A DNA stretch of 64,000 bases. It comes from Tritonibacter multivorans. Lineage in GTDB: Bacteria > Pseudomonadota > Alphaproteobacteria > Rhodobacterales > Rhodobacteraceae. Below are positions 1-8,229 of this stretch, one piece after another (the first letter of the stretch is position 1; each line of letters opens with the position of its first letter). The position numbers were made by a program, and so were the translations under genes. The stretch spans positions 1-64,000 of the forward strand of contig NZ_CYSD01000012.1 in assembly GCF_001458415.1 (NCBI RefSeq), written 5' to 3'. Below the pieces are notes generated by a model. The model did not search any database, was not told where the DNA came from, and was given only the letters and a program-made list of their open reading frames with translations.

Positions 1-57
1 CCTGCGGTGCGCCCCCGCCTGTTCCGCCCATGGTGCGCGCCGCACCACAGGGCGGCC

Positions 58-1044
58 TCAGAGGTCGCGTGCCACCGCAAAGACCTGATCCATCATCTCT
101 TGGGTGCCACGGGAAAATTCCAGCGGACAGGGATAAGCCGCGCCGTCCCGCAGGCTGCGCCCAAAGGCTTCGACCTGCAGGCGATAATGGTCAGCCTGCG
201 GGAACCGTTCTTCCAGCACCTGCCCCCCGCCCACATGTGCGGCCCGGTGCAGTTCTATCCGCGCCTCCCCAAAGACGCGCGGGTTAAAGGGCGCAGTCAG
301 CCGGATCAGCCCGCGTTCCCCGTGAAACACCATCTCCTGAAACGGATGCATCCGGGTGCTGACATAGGCCGAATAGGTCGCGCCCCCTAGCCGCGCCTGC
401 ACATGGCTTTGCACATCAATCCCGTTTTCCCAGCGGATCTGCGCGGAAATATCCTGCGCCTCCGCGCCCATCACAAAGCGCGCGCTGCCAAAGACATAGA
501 CGCCAATATCGCGCAGCGCCCCGCCGCCGGTTTCTGCCCGGTTGCGGATATTGCCCGTGTCCGCGCGATTGTCGAACGAGAACCGGCCCGATACATGCTG
601 CACGGCGCCGACCTCCCCGGCCTGCACCATCTCGTGGACCCGTTGCCACTGCGGGTGATGCAGGATCATATAGGCCTCTGCCGCCAGCAACCCGCTGGTG
701 TCACGCGCAGAAATCAGCGCATCATAATCGCCCGCCCGCATCGCCATTGGCTTTTCGCACAGCACATGTTTCCCCGCCGCCAGCGCCTTGAGCGTCCATT
801 CCACATGCAGGTGATTGGGCAGCGGGATATAGACGGCCTCGACCTCGGGATCCGCCAGCAGCGCCTCATAGCTGTCATGTCGCCGGAGCCCCGGTGCAAA
901 GGCCTGAAACGGCGCGGCTTTCTCGGGGCTGGAGGTCGCCAGCGCATAAAGCTCTGCGCCGGCCGCGCTGTGAATGGCCGGGCCCATATGCTCGCGGGCA
1001 AATTTCGCCGCGCCCAAAATCCCCCATTTGACCGTGTCTGCCAT
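58..1044 (-). CDS. Gfo/Idh/MocA family NAD(P)-dependent oxidoreductase
   Basis: Predicted cytosolic dehydrogenase of about 328 residues acting on a sugar, polyol or similar hydroxy compound; the substrate is not predictable. The N-terminal Rossmann motif GILGAAKFA (residues 8-16) and the family EKP motif (about residues 97-99, lysine contacting substrate and cofactor) are both visible, followed by the usual C-terminal alpha/beta domain. The start at 1044 is chosen because the open frame upstream is not family-like and a purine-rich GGGGGAGG ribosome-binding site lies just ahead of it. It is divergent from the M19-like gene at 1249 and no partner gene lies beside it. Confidence 0.85.
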   Translation of the reverse strand: MADTVKWGILGAAKFAREHMGPAIHSAAGAELYALATSSPEKAAPFQAFAPGLRRHDSYEALLADPEVEAVYIPLPNHLHVEWTLKALAAGKHVLCEKPMAMRAGDYDALISARDTSGLLAAEAYMILHHPQWQRVHEMVQAGEVGAVQHVSGRFSFDNRADTGNIRNRAETGGGALRDIGVYVFGSARFVMGAEAQDISAQIRWENGIDVQSHVQARLGGATYSAYVSTRMHPFQEMVFHGERGLIRLTAPFNPRVFGEARIELHRAAHVGGGQVLEERFPQADHYRLQVEAFGRSLRDGAAYPCPLEFSRGTQEMMDQVFAVARDL

Positions 1045-1248
1045 GGTCTGCCTCCCCCTTTGATCCGCAGTTGCGGTCAGAGTACCCGCTGCGCCTGTTG
1101 GCGCAAACACCCTGTCCGCCTTTTGCGCCCTGAGACGCGGGAAAATTTTCCCTTGGCGGAACCCCATTGCAGGCGTAGCTTTCCGCAAGGGAAGGAGCCC
1201 ACAACCCCGCAGGGCCAGACCTGAGGCCTTTCCGGCAAAGGAGAGCCA

Positions 1249-2409
1249 ATGCGCCGCCTCATGCGCCTTTTGACCCGCCTCCTGATCCTCGTCGCTGTTT
1301 TGGCCGGGGCCGCGCTGGTGTTTGGCCCAAAGGCGCTGGACCAGCAGCTGAACCGGGTCACCCCCCGGTCAGATGGGCCAGTGCCATCCCCCGAAACCGC
1401 CAGCCTGCACCAAAACCTGCAGATTGCGGATCTTTCAGCGGCGACAACGCTGTGGCGGCGCGACCTTAGTCGGGACAACACGCGGGGCCATGTGGATCTG
1501 CCGCGGCTAGAGCGGGGCAATGTTACGCTGCAGGTCTTCTCTGTGGTGACCTCTGCACCGGCGCCGCGCTGGCTGGGGCGGAACGGCGATCTTGATGGGG
1601 CCAGCCTCTTGGCGATGATCCAGCTCTGGCCGCTGCCCAGCTGGCGCCATCCCTTCAACCGGGCCGCGGTGCAGGCCCGCCTTCTGCATCAGGCACAGGA
1701 AGCCGGGGGTGGCGGTCTGCGGATCCTGCGCACCCGCGCCGATCTGGAAACCCTGCTGCGCCGGAAATCCGCCTCTGGCGATGTGATCGGTGGGCTGCTG
1801 GCGCTGGACGGGGCCTCTGCCCTGCAGGGGCAGATCCGCAATCTCGACCCGCTGTATCAGGGCGGCTACCGCATGGTCGGCCTGGCCGATCCACTGCGCC
1901 CTGCCCTGCCCCCCACGAACGGCAGCCTGTCCACCTTTGAACGGCAACTGCTGGCAGAGGCGGACCGCCGGGGCATGGTGGTGAACCTCGCCGGGCTCAG
2001 CCCCGCCAAAATCCGCGCCGCCCTGTCTGAAACCCTGATGCCGATGGTCCTGACCACCGGTGCGCCGCAACCGGGCTGCGCCGGTCATCTGCCCCTGCCC
2101 GAAGATCTGCTGGTCGACTTCACCCGCCACGGCGGGGTGATTGGCGTGCCCTTTGCCGCCCCCGCATCTGGCAGCTGTGACACCACGGCCACCAGCATTG
2201 CCCAAAGCCTGCGCGCCACGCTGGACCTTGTCGGCGACACGCATGTGGCGTTGGCGTCGGGGTTTGACAGCGCCCAGCCCGTGCCCTTTGACGCCGCTGG
2301 GCTGCCGCAGCTGACACAGGCGCTGCGCGACGCAGGCCTCAGCCCGGAGCAGATCGAAAACGTCATGGGCGGCAATGTCATCCGGCTGCTGCGCCAGCGG
2401 CTTCCCTAA
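1249..2409 (+). CDS. Membrane-anchored M19 (renal dipeptidase) homologue lacking zinc ligands
   Basis: 386 residues with an N-terminal membrane anchor (about residues 8-26) and a fold recognisable as peptidase family M19 from the segments RGHVDLPRLERGNVTLQVFS and RNLDPLYQGGYRMVGL. In active members the metal site is built from an HxD near the start, a Glu in AIEGAHAL, a His in GLTHF and a His in DLSHAS. Here these read DLSAA (63 and 65), ALDGASAL (Asp187), GLADP (213-214) and NLAGLS (Gly249), and the later GSDFDG reads ASGFDS. Every ligand position is therefore altered. I infer a non-catalytic homologue with an envelope role; the frame is intact and not a decaying pseudogene. Confidence 0.75.
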   Translation: MRRLMRLLTRLLILVAVLAGAALVFGPKALDQQLNRVTPRSDGPVPSPETASLHQNLQIADLSAATTLWRRDLSRDNTRGHVDLPRLERGNVTLQVFSVVTSAPAPRWLGRNGDLDGASLLAMIQLWPLPSWRHPFNRAAVQARLLHQAQEAGGGGLRILRTRADLETLLRRKSASGDVIGGLLALDGASALQGQIRNLDPLYQGGYRMVGLADPLRPALPPTNGSLSTFERQLLAEADRRGMVVNLAGLSPAKIRAALSETLMPMVLTTGAPQPGCAGHLPLPEDLLVDFTRHGGVIGVPFAAPASGSCDTTATSIAQSLRATLDLVGDTHVALASGFDSAQPVPFDAAGLPQLTQALRDAGLSPEQIENVMGGNVIRLLRQRLP

Positions 2410-2540
2410 TGGAAAACTCCCGACTAAATCTATCAAGTATTTGTTTTTGAACGTTTTTCTTGCAAGCCGGATGGAATCAGGGCATAGAGGGTCCAAGGCA
2501 TTCAAGCGCGCGACTTTGTAAGGACGCACCGCAGCAAGCA

Positions 2541-2610
2541 CTCCAGCCAGGTCCCTGACCCAGCCAGACAGCCAGCCCCGCAGCCACCCGCACAGCAGCC
2601 AGCCAGACAC
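2541..2610. repeat. Low-complexity CAGCCAG-rich tract
   Basis: An intergenic run between the M19-like gene and lrp contains at least five copies of CAGCCA in varied spacing (for example CCAGCCAG, CAGCCAGACAGCCAGC). No convincing reading frame uses it. It could be slipped-strand expansion or a structured 3' tail; function unknown. Confidence 0.5.
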
Positions 2611-2672
2611 CCGCTTTGGGATACGTGCCGTTGCCCACATCGCGAAGGCCTGCCGCCTTTGATACAGCCCCC

Positions 2673-3143
2673 CTAGTCCAACAATGGCCAGGGGCTGCGC
2701 GTTTTGGTCTGTCGCAGAATGAAATGGGTCTGGCTTTCCCGCACCAGCCCCGAGGCCAAAATCCCCCTCATCAGGAACCGCTCCAGATCCTCGGGGTCTT
2801 TGGCTGCGACTTTCAGAATGTAATCCGCGCTCCCCGTGACCGAGGCACATTCCACAATGCGCTCCTCTTGCCCCACCAGCCGGGCGAACCGCGCCATTGT
2901 GTCCTCGTGATGATCCACCAGCGTCACAAACACATAGGCCAGCGCGTGCAGCCCCAACAGCTTGGGATCCAGCCGCGCCACATAGCCCCGGATCAGCCCG
3001 GCCTCCTCCATCCGTTTGATCCGCCGCCAGCAAGGCGACGGCGACAGGCCCGCGGCCTCGGCCAGATCCTGAAGGCTCGCCTTGCCATCCGCCTGCACCA
3101 AGGCCAGCAGTTTCCGGTCGGTTGCATCCAGTTTTAGCGACAT
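2673..3143 (-). CDS. Lrp/AsnC family transcriptional regulator
   Basis: A 156-residue regulator with the N-terminal winged helix (LDATDRKLLALVQADGKAS, then helix-turn-helix around residues 22-43 with SPSPCWRRIKRME) and a C-terminal RAM/ligand-binding domain (about 65-140). These proteins form octamers whose DNA binding is tuned by amino acids. It is divergently transcribed from phhA with 142 bp between the starts, so control of phenylalanine hydroxylase by an aromatic amino acid is the natural inference. Length is typical of the family. Confidence 0.9.
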   Translation of the reverse strand: MSLKLDATDRKLLALVQADGKASLQDLAEAAGLSPSPCWRRIKRMEEAGLIRGYVARLDPKLLGLHALAYVFVTLVDHHEDTMARFARLVGQEERIVECASVTGSADYILKVAAKDPEDLERFLMRGILASGLVRESQTHFILRQTKTRSPWPLLD

Positions 3144-3285
3144 TTGCCCTTTAACCCCGTCATTCTGAAAAACTTTACCTCAGTTCAGCATCCCAAAAGG
3201 CAGAAAGGCAAGATTTTTCGCCCACAGGAGGCAATCCTATTCACGGAGGACGCGCTCACCGCAAACAGCCCAAAGGGAGGACCCC

Positions 3286-4074
3286 GTGCCAAAATCCACC
3301 GACTATGTCGCCAAGATCCCGGATGACACCGGCCATATTGCCTACACCTCCGAGGAAGACGCGGTGTGGGCCGATCTTTATGCCCAGCAGCTGCCGCGCA
3401 TCCGCGAACATGCCTCAAAGCCTTATCTTGATGGATTCGACCGCGTCGCCATGGCCGCAGATCGTGTGCCGCAATGTCCCGAGATTTCGGACCGGTTGCG
3501 CACCCTGACCGGATGGCAAGTGGCCCCCGTGCCCGCGCTGATTGGCTTTCAGCAGTTCTTCTCCATGCTGGCGGAGAAAACCTTTCCCGCGGCGTCCTTT
3601 ATCCGCTCACGCGAGCATTTCGACTACATTGAAGAACCGGATATTTTCCACGAAATCTTTGGCCACACACCGCTTTTGACCGATGCGCGTTTTGCCGGGT
3701 TTTCGCAGGCCATCGGCACGGCCGGAACACAGGCCGTCAAGGACGACTATGCCTGGCTGATCCGCCTTTACTGGTTCACCATCGAATTCGGCCTCCTGCG
3801 CGAAGGCGACAGTGTAAAAACGCTGGGTTCTGGTCTGGCCTCCTCGCCGACGGAGATCCTGCATGCGACCTCAGGCGTGCCGGAACTGCGCCCCTTTGAC
3901 GTGATCGACATTCTGCGCACCCCTTACCGGATCGACATTCCGCAGCCGGTATACTTTGTGCTCGATGATCTGGACCAGCTGTTTGCCGCCGCCGACCGTG
4001 ATCTTCTGGGCGATATTCAAACCGCCCGCGCCCTTGGGCTGCACGCCCCCAAATACCCGCCAAAAGCGGCATAA
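3286..4074 (+). CDS. phhA: Phenylalanine-4-hydroxylase
   Basis: Tetrahydrobiopterin-dependent iron monooxygenase converting phenylalanine to tyrosine with molecular oxygen. At 262 residues it is the short, single-domain bacterial form without an ACT regulatory domain. The 2-His-1-Glu iron site is complete: HEIFGH gives His122 and His127, and YWFTIEF supplies Glu167. The pterin-recycling gene phhB follows after 14 bases, so the two are cotranscribed, and a divergent Lrp-type gene upstream probably regulates them. Confidence 0.95.
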   Translation: MPKSTDYVAKIPDDTGHIAYTSEEDAVWADLYAQQLPRIREHASKPYLDGFDRVAMAADRVPQCPEISDRLRTLTGWQVAPVPALIGFQQFFSMLAEKTFPAASFIRSREHFDYIEEPDIFHEIFGHTPLLTDARFAGFSQAIGTAGTQAVKDDYAWLIRLYWFTIEFGLLREGDSVKTLGSGLASSPTEILHATSGVPELRPFDVIDILRTPYRIDIPQPVYFVLDDLDQLFAAADRDLLGDIQTARALGLHAPKYPPKAA

Positions 4075-4088
4075 TCAGGATAATTTAC

Positions 4089-4418
4089 ATGACGACGACA
4101 CGCTGTGGGCACGACACCCCCACCCTCTCCCGTTCCGAGGCCAAAGCCTTTATGGCCGCGCGCCTGCCCGACTGGATCCTCTCCGAAAACGGGCAATCCA
4201 TTGAACGCCGTTTTGATGTCAAAGGCTTTGCCAAGGCCGTGTACCTGTGCAACCTCGCCACCTATCTCGCGGATAAATCCGGCCACCACCCGGATCTGCA
4301 ACTGGGCTGGGGCTATTTCTCCATCCGCTACACCACCCATGACGCCGACAATGGCGCAGGCGGGCTGAGCGTCGTGGACCTGCACGCCGCCGAGACCTTC
4401 GATCAGGCCATCGCCTGA
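4089..4418 (+). CDS. phhB: Pterin-4a-carbinolamine dehydratase
   Basis: 109 residues. It dehydrates the 4a-hydroxytetrahydropterin left by PhhA so that the cofactor can be reduced again. The family signature is clear: SGHHPDLQLGWGY (active-site His66 and His67), then a TTHD element and a C-terminal LHAAETFDQAI helix. It lies directly behind phhA and uses the ATG at 4089. The N-terminal stretch of about 12 residues is slightly longer than minimal homologues. Confidence 0.93.
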   Translation: MTTTRCGHDTPTLSRSEAKAFMAARLPDWILSENGQSIERRFDVKGFAKAVYLCNLATYLADKSGHHPDLQLGWGYFSIRYTTHDADNGAGGLSVVDLHAAETFDQAIA

Positions 4419-4439
4419 ACACAGATCAGAACAAAAAAG

Positions 4440-4471
4440 AAGAGCGCCAAGAGAAAACCTCTGGCGCCCTT
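4440..4471 (-). terminator. Intrinsic terminator of rpoH
   Basis: Stem with arms GCGCCAAGAG and CTCTGGCGC (one bulge) around an A-rich loop. Read on the minus strand it is followed by a T-rich tract (CTTCTTTTTTG), which fits termination of rpoH; on the plus strand the T tract is weak. Confidence 0.7.
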
Positions 4472-4517
4472 TGGGAGGCGGAACCGACCGTCGCCAGCCA
4501 GCCCGAGGGAGAAACGG

Positions 4518-5414
4518 TTAAACGGTGCGCATCATGCCCTTGTCGGCGGCCAGATCGCGCATCTTGTTCTGCAGCTTTTCAAAGGCGCGCACCTCGATCT
4601 GACGAATGCGCTCGCGGCTTACGTCATATTGGGCGCTCAGCTCTTCCAGCGTTTTGACCTGCTCGGTCAGGCGGCGCTGGGTCAGAATGTCCTTTTCCCG
4701 GTCATTCAGCACATCCATCGCCTGCGCCAGAAGCTCGCGACGGGCGTTCAGCTCGTCCTTGGCCTCATAGTCGCCAGCTTGGTCGGCGTCTTCATCTTCC
4801 AGCCAGTCCTGCCACTGCATGGTGCTGTCGCCGTCGCCGCCAATCACCGCGTTCAGCGAGGCATCCCCACCGGACATGCGGCGGTTCATGGAAATCACCT
4901 CGTCCTCGGTCACGCCCAGATCGGTCGCAATGCGGGCCACATTCTCGGGCCGCAGGTCACCATCTTCCAGCGCGCCAATGCGGGCCTTGGCTTTGCGCAG
5001 GTTGAAGAACAGCTTCTTCTGCGCCGAGGTGGTGCCCAGCTTCACCAGGCTCCAGGACCGCAGGATGTATTCCTGAATGGCCGCCCGGATCCACCACATG
5101 GCATAGGTCGCCAGACGGAAGCCTTTCTCGGGATCAAAGCGTTTCACCGCCTGCATCAGGCCGACATTGGCCTCCGAGATCACCTCGGCCTGCGGCAGAC
5201 CATAGCCGCGGTAGCCCATGGCAATCTTGGCCGCCAGGCGCAGGTGCGATGTCACCATCTTATGGGCAGATTCGGCGTCCTGCTCCTCGACCCAGCGTTT
5301 CGCCAGCATGTATTCCTCTTCCGGCTCCAGGAGCGGAAACTTGCGGATCTCTTGCAGGTAACGATTGAGGCCGCCTTCCGGTGTCGGTGCGGGCAGGTTT
5401 GCATAATTCGCCAT
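4518..5414 (-). CDS. rpoH: RNA polymerase sigma-32 factor RpoH
   Basis: 298-residue heat-shock sigma factor. Region 2 carries FDPEKGFRLATYAMWWIRAAI (shown here in two parts: FDPEKGFRLA and TYAMWWIRAAI), and the diagnostic RpoH box QKKLFFNLRK is at about residues 132-141. Region 4 ends with the helix-turn-helix [18 protein letters not shown]. Roseobacters commonly hold more than one rpoH, used for heat and singlet-oxygen stress; which paralogue this is cannot be settled from the window. It is a single-gene unit with its own terminator. Confidence 0.95.
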   Translation of the reverse strand: MANYANLPAPTPEGGLNRYLQEIRKFPLLEPEEEYMLAKRWVEEQDAESAHKMVTSHLRLAAKIAMGYRGYGLPQAEVISEANVGLMQAVKRFDPEKGFRLATYAMWWIRAAIQEYILRSWSLVKLGTTSAQKKLFFNLRKAKARIGALEDGDLRPENVARIATDLGVTEDEVISMNRRMSGGDASLNAVIGGDGDSTMQWQDWLEDEDADQAGDYEAKDELNARRELLAQAMDVLNDREKDILTQRRLTEQVKTLEELSAQYDVSRERIRQIEVRAFEKLQNKMRDLAADKGMMRTV

Positions 5415-5840
5415 TCATCTGTCCCCTTTGTTCCAAATGTATACAGGCTTAACATCAAGCCAGATGGGGTCTGCCGCACAAGGTTTCAAGAGGGCGGCCC
5501 CCGGTCTTGTCTCCAGTGTTATAGAAAGCAAAGCCTCTGTCTTCTGTGAAACAGGACACAGAGGGCATTATTTTTAATAAGTTTTTTCTAGCGACCTCGA
5601 AAAGGGCCGTTTTCCTCGAAAAACCAGCGCCATGGGGAAATTTGCGCCAGGACGCGGCGGGGCGGCAGAACGACAAGCTTTGCGCCCAGCAGCAGCGGGG
5701 CGCTCCCGCCCCGTCTTGTGCCCCCTTCGGGGACCCATCGGCGAGTTGGGCCACGCGCGGCGCGCGCCCCAAAGGGGCGCGCGCCGCGCCGGTCGCTTCG
5801 GGCAAAGCCCGAAGCGAAACATCTCTTCCCAGCGGTTGCC
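5415..5840. other. Gene-free region between rpoH and rluD
   Basis: Holds the rpoH upstream region near 5415-5580 (AT-rich, including TTTTTAATAAG), then a GC-rich stretch with strong hairpins from 5720 to 5817. The reading frames present are GC-driven and show no family similarity that I recognise. Confidence 0.6.
5755..5817. repeat. Two tandem GC-rich hairpins with AAA loops
   Basis: First hairpin: perfect 16-bp arms (5755-5770 and 5774-5789) built from GCGC/GGGG runs around AAA. Second: 11-bp arms (TCGCTTCGGGC at 5793-5803, complement at 5807-5817), again around AAA. A smaller CCCC-TTC-GGGG hairpin sits at 5722-5732. There is no T tract, so these are REP-like or transcript-stabilising structures rather than ordinary terminators. 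They lie just beyond the 3' end of rluD. Confidence 0.7.
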
Positions 5841-6878
5841 TCACCCAAGCGCAGGGCGGCTCAATTTGGCAATCAGATCTTCCATGTCCTGCGGCAACGG
5901 CGCTTCAAAACGCATCATCTCGCCGCTCACCGGGTGTTCAAACCCCAAAACGGCCGCATGCAGGGCCTGACGGGCAAAGCCCCCCACCGCCGCAATCCCC
6001 GCCGGGTTCAGGGCTTTCTGCGACAGTTTGCGCTTGCCGCCATAGGTCGGATCTCCCACCAGGCTGTGGCCTGCATGGGCCATATGCACGCGGATCTGAT
6101 GGGTGCGCCCGGTCTCCAGCCAGCATTCAACCAGCGCCGCCACCTCTGGCGTGCCAAAGGCCTCGACGATCCGCACCCGCGTGATCGCATGGCGGCCGCC
6201 ATCAAACAGCACCGCTTGCCGCTGACGGTCATGTTTATGCCGCGCCAGCTGGGTGGTGATCTTCAAAATATTGCCGGGCTCAAAACTTGTGCCCTTCACG
6301 CCCCGCAGACGCGGATCATTGCTGTCGGGCACGCCATAGCAGACCGCGCGGTAGTAGCGTTCCACCGTGTGGCGTTCGAACTGCGCCGCCAGCCCCTGAT
6401 GCGCCACATCAGATTTCGCCACCACCAGCAGGCCCGAGGTCTCTTTGTCGATACGGTGCACAATGCCGGGGCGCTTCACCCCGCCAACGCCCGACAGGCT
6501 GTCGCCGCAGTGATGCAGCAGCGCATTGACCAGCGTGCCATTGGGCGAGCCGGGCGCCGGATGCACCACCATGCCCGCAGGCTTGTTGATGACGATCAGA
6601 TCGTCGTCTTCAAAAATCACCTCAAGCGGGATGTCTTCGGGGCCAATGTGGCTCTCGTCGGCGTCCTCCACGGTGATGGCAATCGCCGCGCCTTCTGCGA
6701 CGCGCGCTTTGGGGTCGGTGACCGCAACACCATCCACATGCAGGCTGCCCTCTTCGATCAGACGCGCCAGCCGCGTGCGCGACAGGCTGGCTTCCTCTGG
6801 CACATCGCGCGCAACCGCCTTATCAAGGCGCTTGGGCGGATCTTCCGCAATCACGAATTCAACGAGGCGGCTGGCCAT
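5841..6878 (-). CDS. rluD: RluA-family 23S rRNA pseudouridine synthase
   Basis: About 345 residues: an N-terminal S4 RNA-binding domain (residues about 16-75) and an RluA catalytic domain. The catalytic motif HRIDKETSG (about 141-149) includes the nucleophilic Asp144, and TGRTHQIRVHMAH is also present. The gene choice within RluA/RluC/RluD rests on the S4 domain and length, and points to RluD. The true start is the ATG at 6878, preceded by GGAAGGAAG; it overlaps the divergent start codon of the next gene inside a CATG. Confidence 0.9.
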   Translation of the reverse strand: MASRLVEFVIAEDPPKRLDKAVARDVPEEASLSRTRLARLIEEGSLHVDGVAVTDPKARVAEGAAIAITVEDADESHIGPEDIPLEVIFEDDDLIVINKPAGMVVHPAPGSPNGTLVNALLHHCGDSLSGVGGVKRPGIVHRIDKETSGLLVVAKSDVAHQGLAAQFERHTVERYYRAVCYGVPDSNDPRLRGVKGTSFEPGNILKITTQLARHKHDRQRQAVLFDGGRHAITRVRIVEAFGTPEVAALVECWLETGRTHQIRVHMAHAGHSLVGDPTYGGKRKLSQKALNPAGIAAVGGFARQALHAAVLGFEHPVSGEMMRFEAPLPQDMEDLIAKLSRPALG

Positions 6879-7203
6879 GACACTTCCTTCCGAGCCTGAT
6901 TTCCAAAACGACCCCGAAACAGAGCCGCAGAACCTGCGCTTTTTGCGCCGATTGGTGACCACGCTGACCGTGATCATGGTGGGCGGGCTTTTAGCCGTTG
7001 TCGCCCTGCTTGTCATCCGCCTGTCGGATGCGCCGACGCCTGCGCTGCCGCAGATGCCGGGTCAGATCACCCTGCCCGAGGGCGAGGTCGCCCGCGCGGT
7101 GACCTTCGGGCCGGGCTGGATCGCCGTGGTGACCACCTCGGACAAGATCCTGATTCTCGACGCGAAAACCGGCGATCTGCGCCAGGACATCACGATCAAA
7201 TAA
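6877..7203 (+). CDS. Small single-pass membrane protein, DUF6476-like
   Basis: 108 residues: a short charged N-terminus, one transmembrane helix (about residues 28-50, VTTLTVIMVGGLLAVVALL), then a periplasmic tail with WIAVVTTSDKILILDAKTG. This matches my memory of the DUF6476 family of Rhodobacteraceae; no function is known. The ATG at 6877 overlaps the rluD start on the other strand, and its ribosome-binding site (GAGGCGG) lies inside rluD codons. Confidence 0.75.
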   Translation: MTLPSEPDFQNDPETEPQNLRFLRRLVTTLTVIMVGGLLAVVALLVIRLSDAPTPALPQMPGQITLPEGEVARAVTFGPGWIAVVTTSDKILILDAKTGDLRQDITIK

Positions 7204-7255
7204 CCACCTGAGGGCCCATTTGGGGGCTCTCTCTCCCACCACCGCCTGAACAAAA

Positions 7256-7290
7256 GAAAACCGGCCACAAGGGCCGGTTTTTCTTTTCTC
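7256..7290. terminator. Bidirectional intrinsic terminator
   Basis: Arms AACCGGCC and GGCCGGTT around ACAAG, with TTTTTCTTTTC on the plus side and a matching A-rich flank (AAAAG) giving T residues on the minus side. It separates the DUF6476-like gene from tRNA-His. Confidence 0.85.
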
Positions 7291-7321
7291 ATCAACAGCT
7301 TTTCACAACTGAGTGAGAGGG

Positions 7322-7398
7322 TGGTACCACCTCCCCGGCTCGAACGGGGGACCTCCTGATCCACAATCAGGCGCTCTAACCAACTGAGCTAAGGCGGC
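7322..7398 (-). tRNA. tRNA-His (GTG anticodon)
   Basis: Complete cloverleaf on the minus strand, 77 nt with encoded CCA. The anticodon arm is CCTGA-TTGTGGA-TCAGG, giving GTG; the T-loop is TTCGAGC. The acceptor stem pairs GCCGCCT with AGGTGGT, followed by A73 and CCA. The base before position 1 is T, so the usual G-1 of tRNA-His is not encoded, as in the alphaproteobacterial group that recognises tRNA-His differently. Confidence 0.95.
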
Positions 7399-7753
7399 AC
7401 TGGGGGCGATTTATAACACAGGTTTGGGGAGCGCAAGAGGGTCCAAGCGAAGTTTTTTACGAAATGTCATTTTTCTGTGCAAAACGCATCGATCCAGCAA
7501 TTGCCCCTTTTGAGCGCCTGCCTCCTGATTGCCCCCCGTGCCTGCCCCCACCCGTGCCAGCCCCGTGCCCGCCCGGAGCCCGCCCCGCGCCAGCCCCTTG
7601 CCAACCGTGACCCGCGTCCCCTAGGCTCCCTGCAAATCATCTTTGAAGATGAAGCTCTTGCACCGCTTGCCCACCCAGCTTGTCTGCTCATCAGACCCGG
7701 CGCAGGAATGTCCTTCTTCGCACTGCAGACAGGCACGGCGGAAAGGAATGCCA
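7399..7753. other. Gene-free region upstream of tRNA-His and the ACT gene
   Basis: AT-rich near 7410-7490 (probable tRNA-His promoter region, minus strand), then a cytosine-rich block at 7520-7620 with repeated CCCGTGCC and CCAGCCCC words. No gene or recognised RNA seen. Confidence 0.5.
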
Positions 7754-8137
7754 ATGTCCCATACTCTCAACATCCAAACCGTGCCCGGCCAATACGCCAT
7801 CTCGCGCCTGGCGCCGGACGCGGATTTTCCGGGCTGGCTGAACGGTCCCGGTTTTTCAGCCGCCATCCGCGCCTCGGACGAAGTCACCCTTGTGTGCCCA
7901 GAGGACCGCGTGCCCGCCGAGGTAGAGGCAGACCGCGACTGGATCTGCCTGCGCAGCATCGGCCCCTTCCCGTTCGAAGCCGCAGGTATTGTGCAGTCCT
8001 TTATCGCGCCGCTGTCGGACAAGGGAATCGGTGTCTTTGTGGTCTGCACCTTTGACGGCGAACATGTCTTGGTGCCCGGCGCGCAGGCCGCTGCCGCACT
8101 CCGCGCCGCAGGGCATCGCGTCACCACCCCCGGCTGA
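7754..8137 (+). CDS. ACT domain-containing protein
   Basis: 127-residue cytosolic protein with two ACT-like halves: YAISRLAPDADFPGW...SFSA-type N-terminal segment and a C-terminal GPFPFEAAGIVQSFIAPLSD element, the hallmark of the CASTOR-type ACT family that binds amino acids. No catalytic domain is attached, so it is a likely small-molecule sensor or allosteric partner. The start at 7754 follows AAAGGA with 6-nt spacing; the ATG at 7748 is an alternative. Confidence 0.75.
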   Translation: MSHTLNIQTVPGQYAISRLAPDADFPGWLNGPGFSAAIRASDEVTLVCPEDRVPAEVEADRDWICLRSIGPFPFEAAGIVQSFIAPLSDKGIGVFVVCTFDGEHVLVPGAQAAAALRAAGHRVTTPG

Positions 8138-8229
8138 CCCCTTGGCTTGCCTTACCCCCTGATGCAGTCTAGCAGCAGTTCCAAAGTCTCGCCGCCACGG
8201 CGCAAAAGCAAACCCAAGGACCCTACGCC

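Noticed and set aside
1507-3033. 508-codon minus-strand frame across the M19-like gene and lrp
   Set aside because: Crosses an intergenic repeat and two genes in the wrong frame; shows Gln/Arg/Gly-rich shadow composition.
5443-5454. Heat-shock promoter upstream of rpoH
   Set aside because: CTTGAT and TATACA occur on the minus strand near 5438-5459 but only about 10 bases apart, too close for an RpoH promoter.
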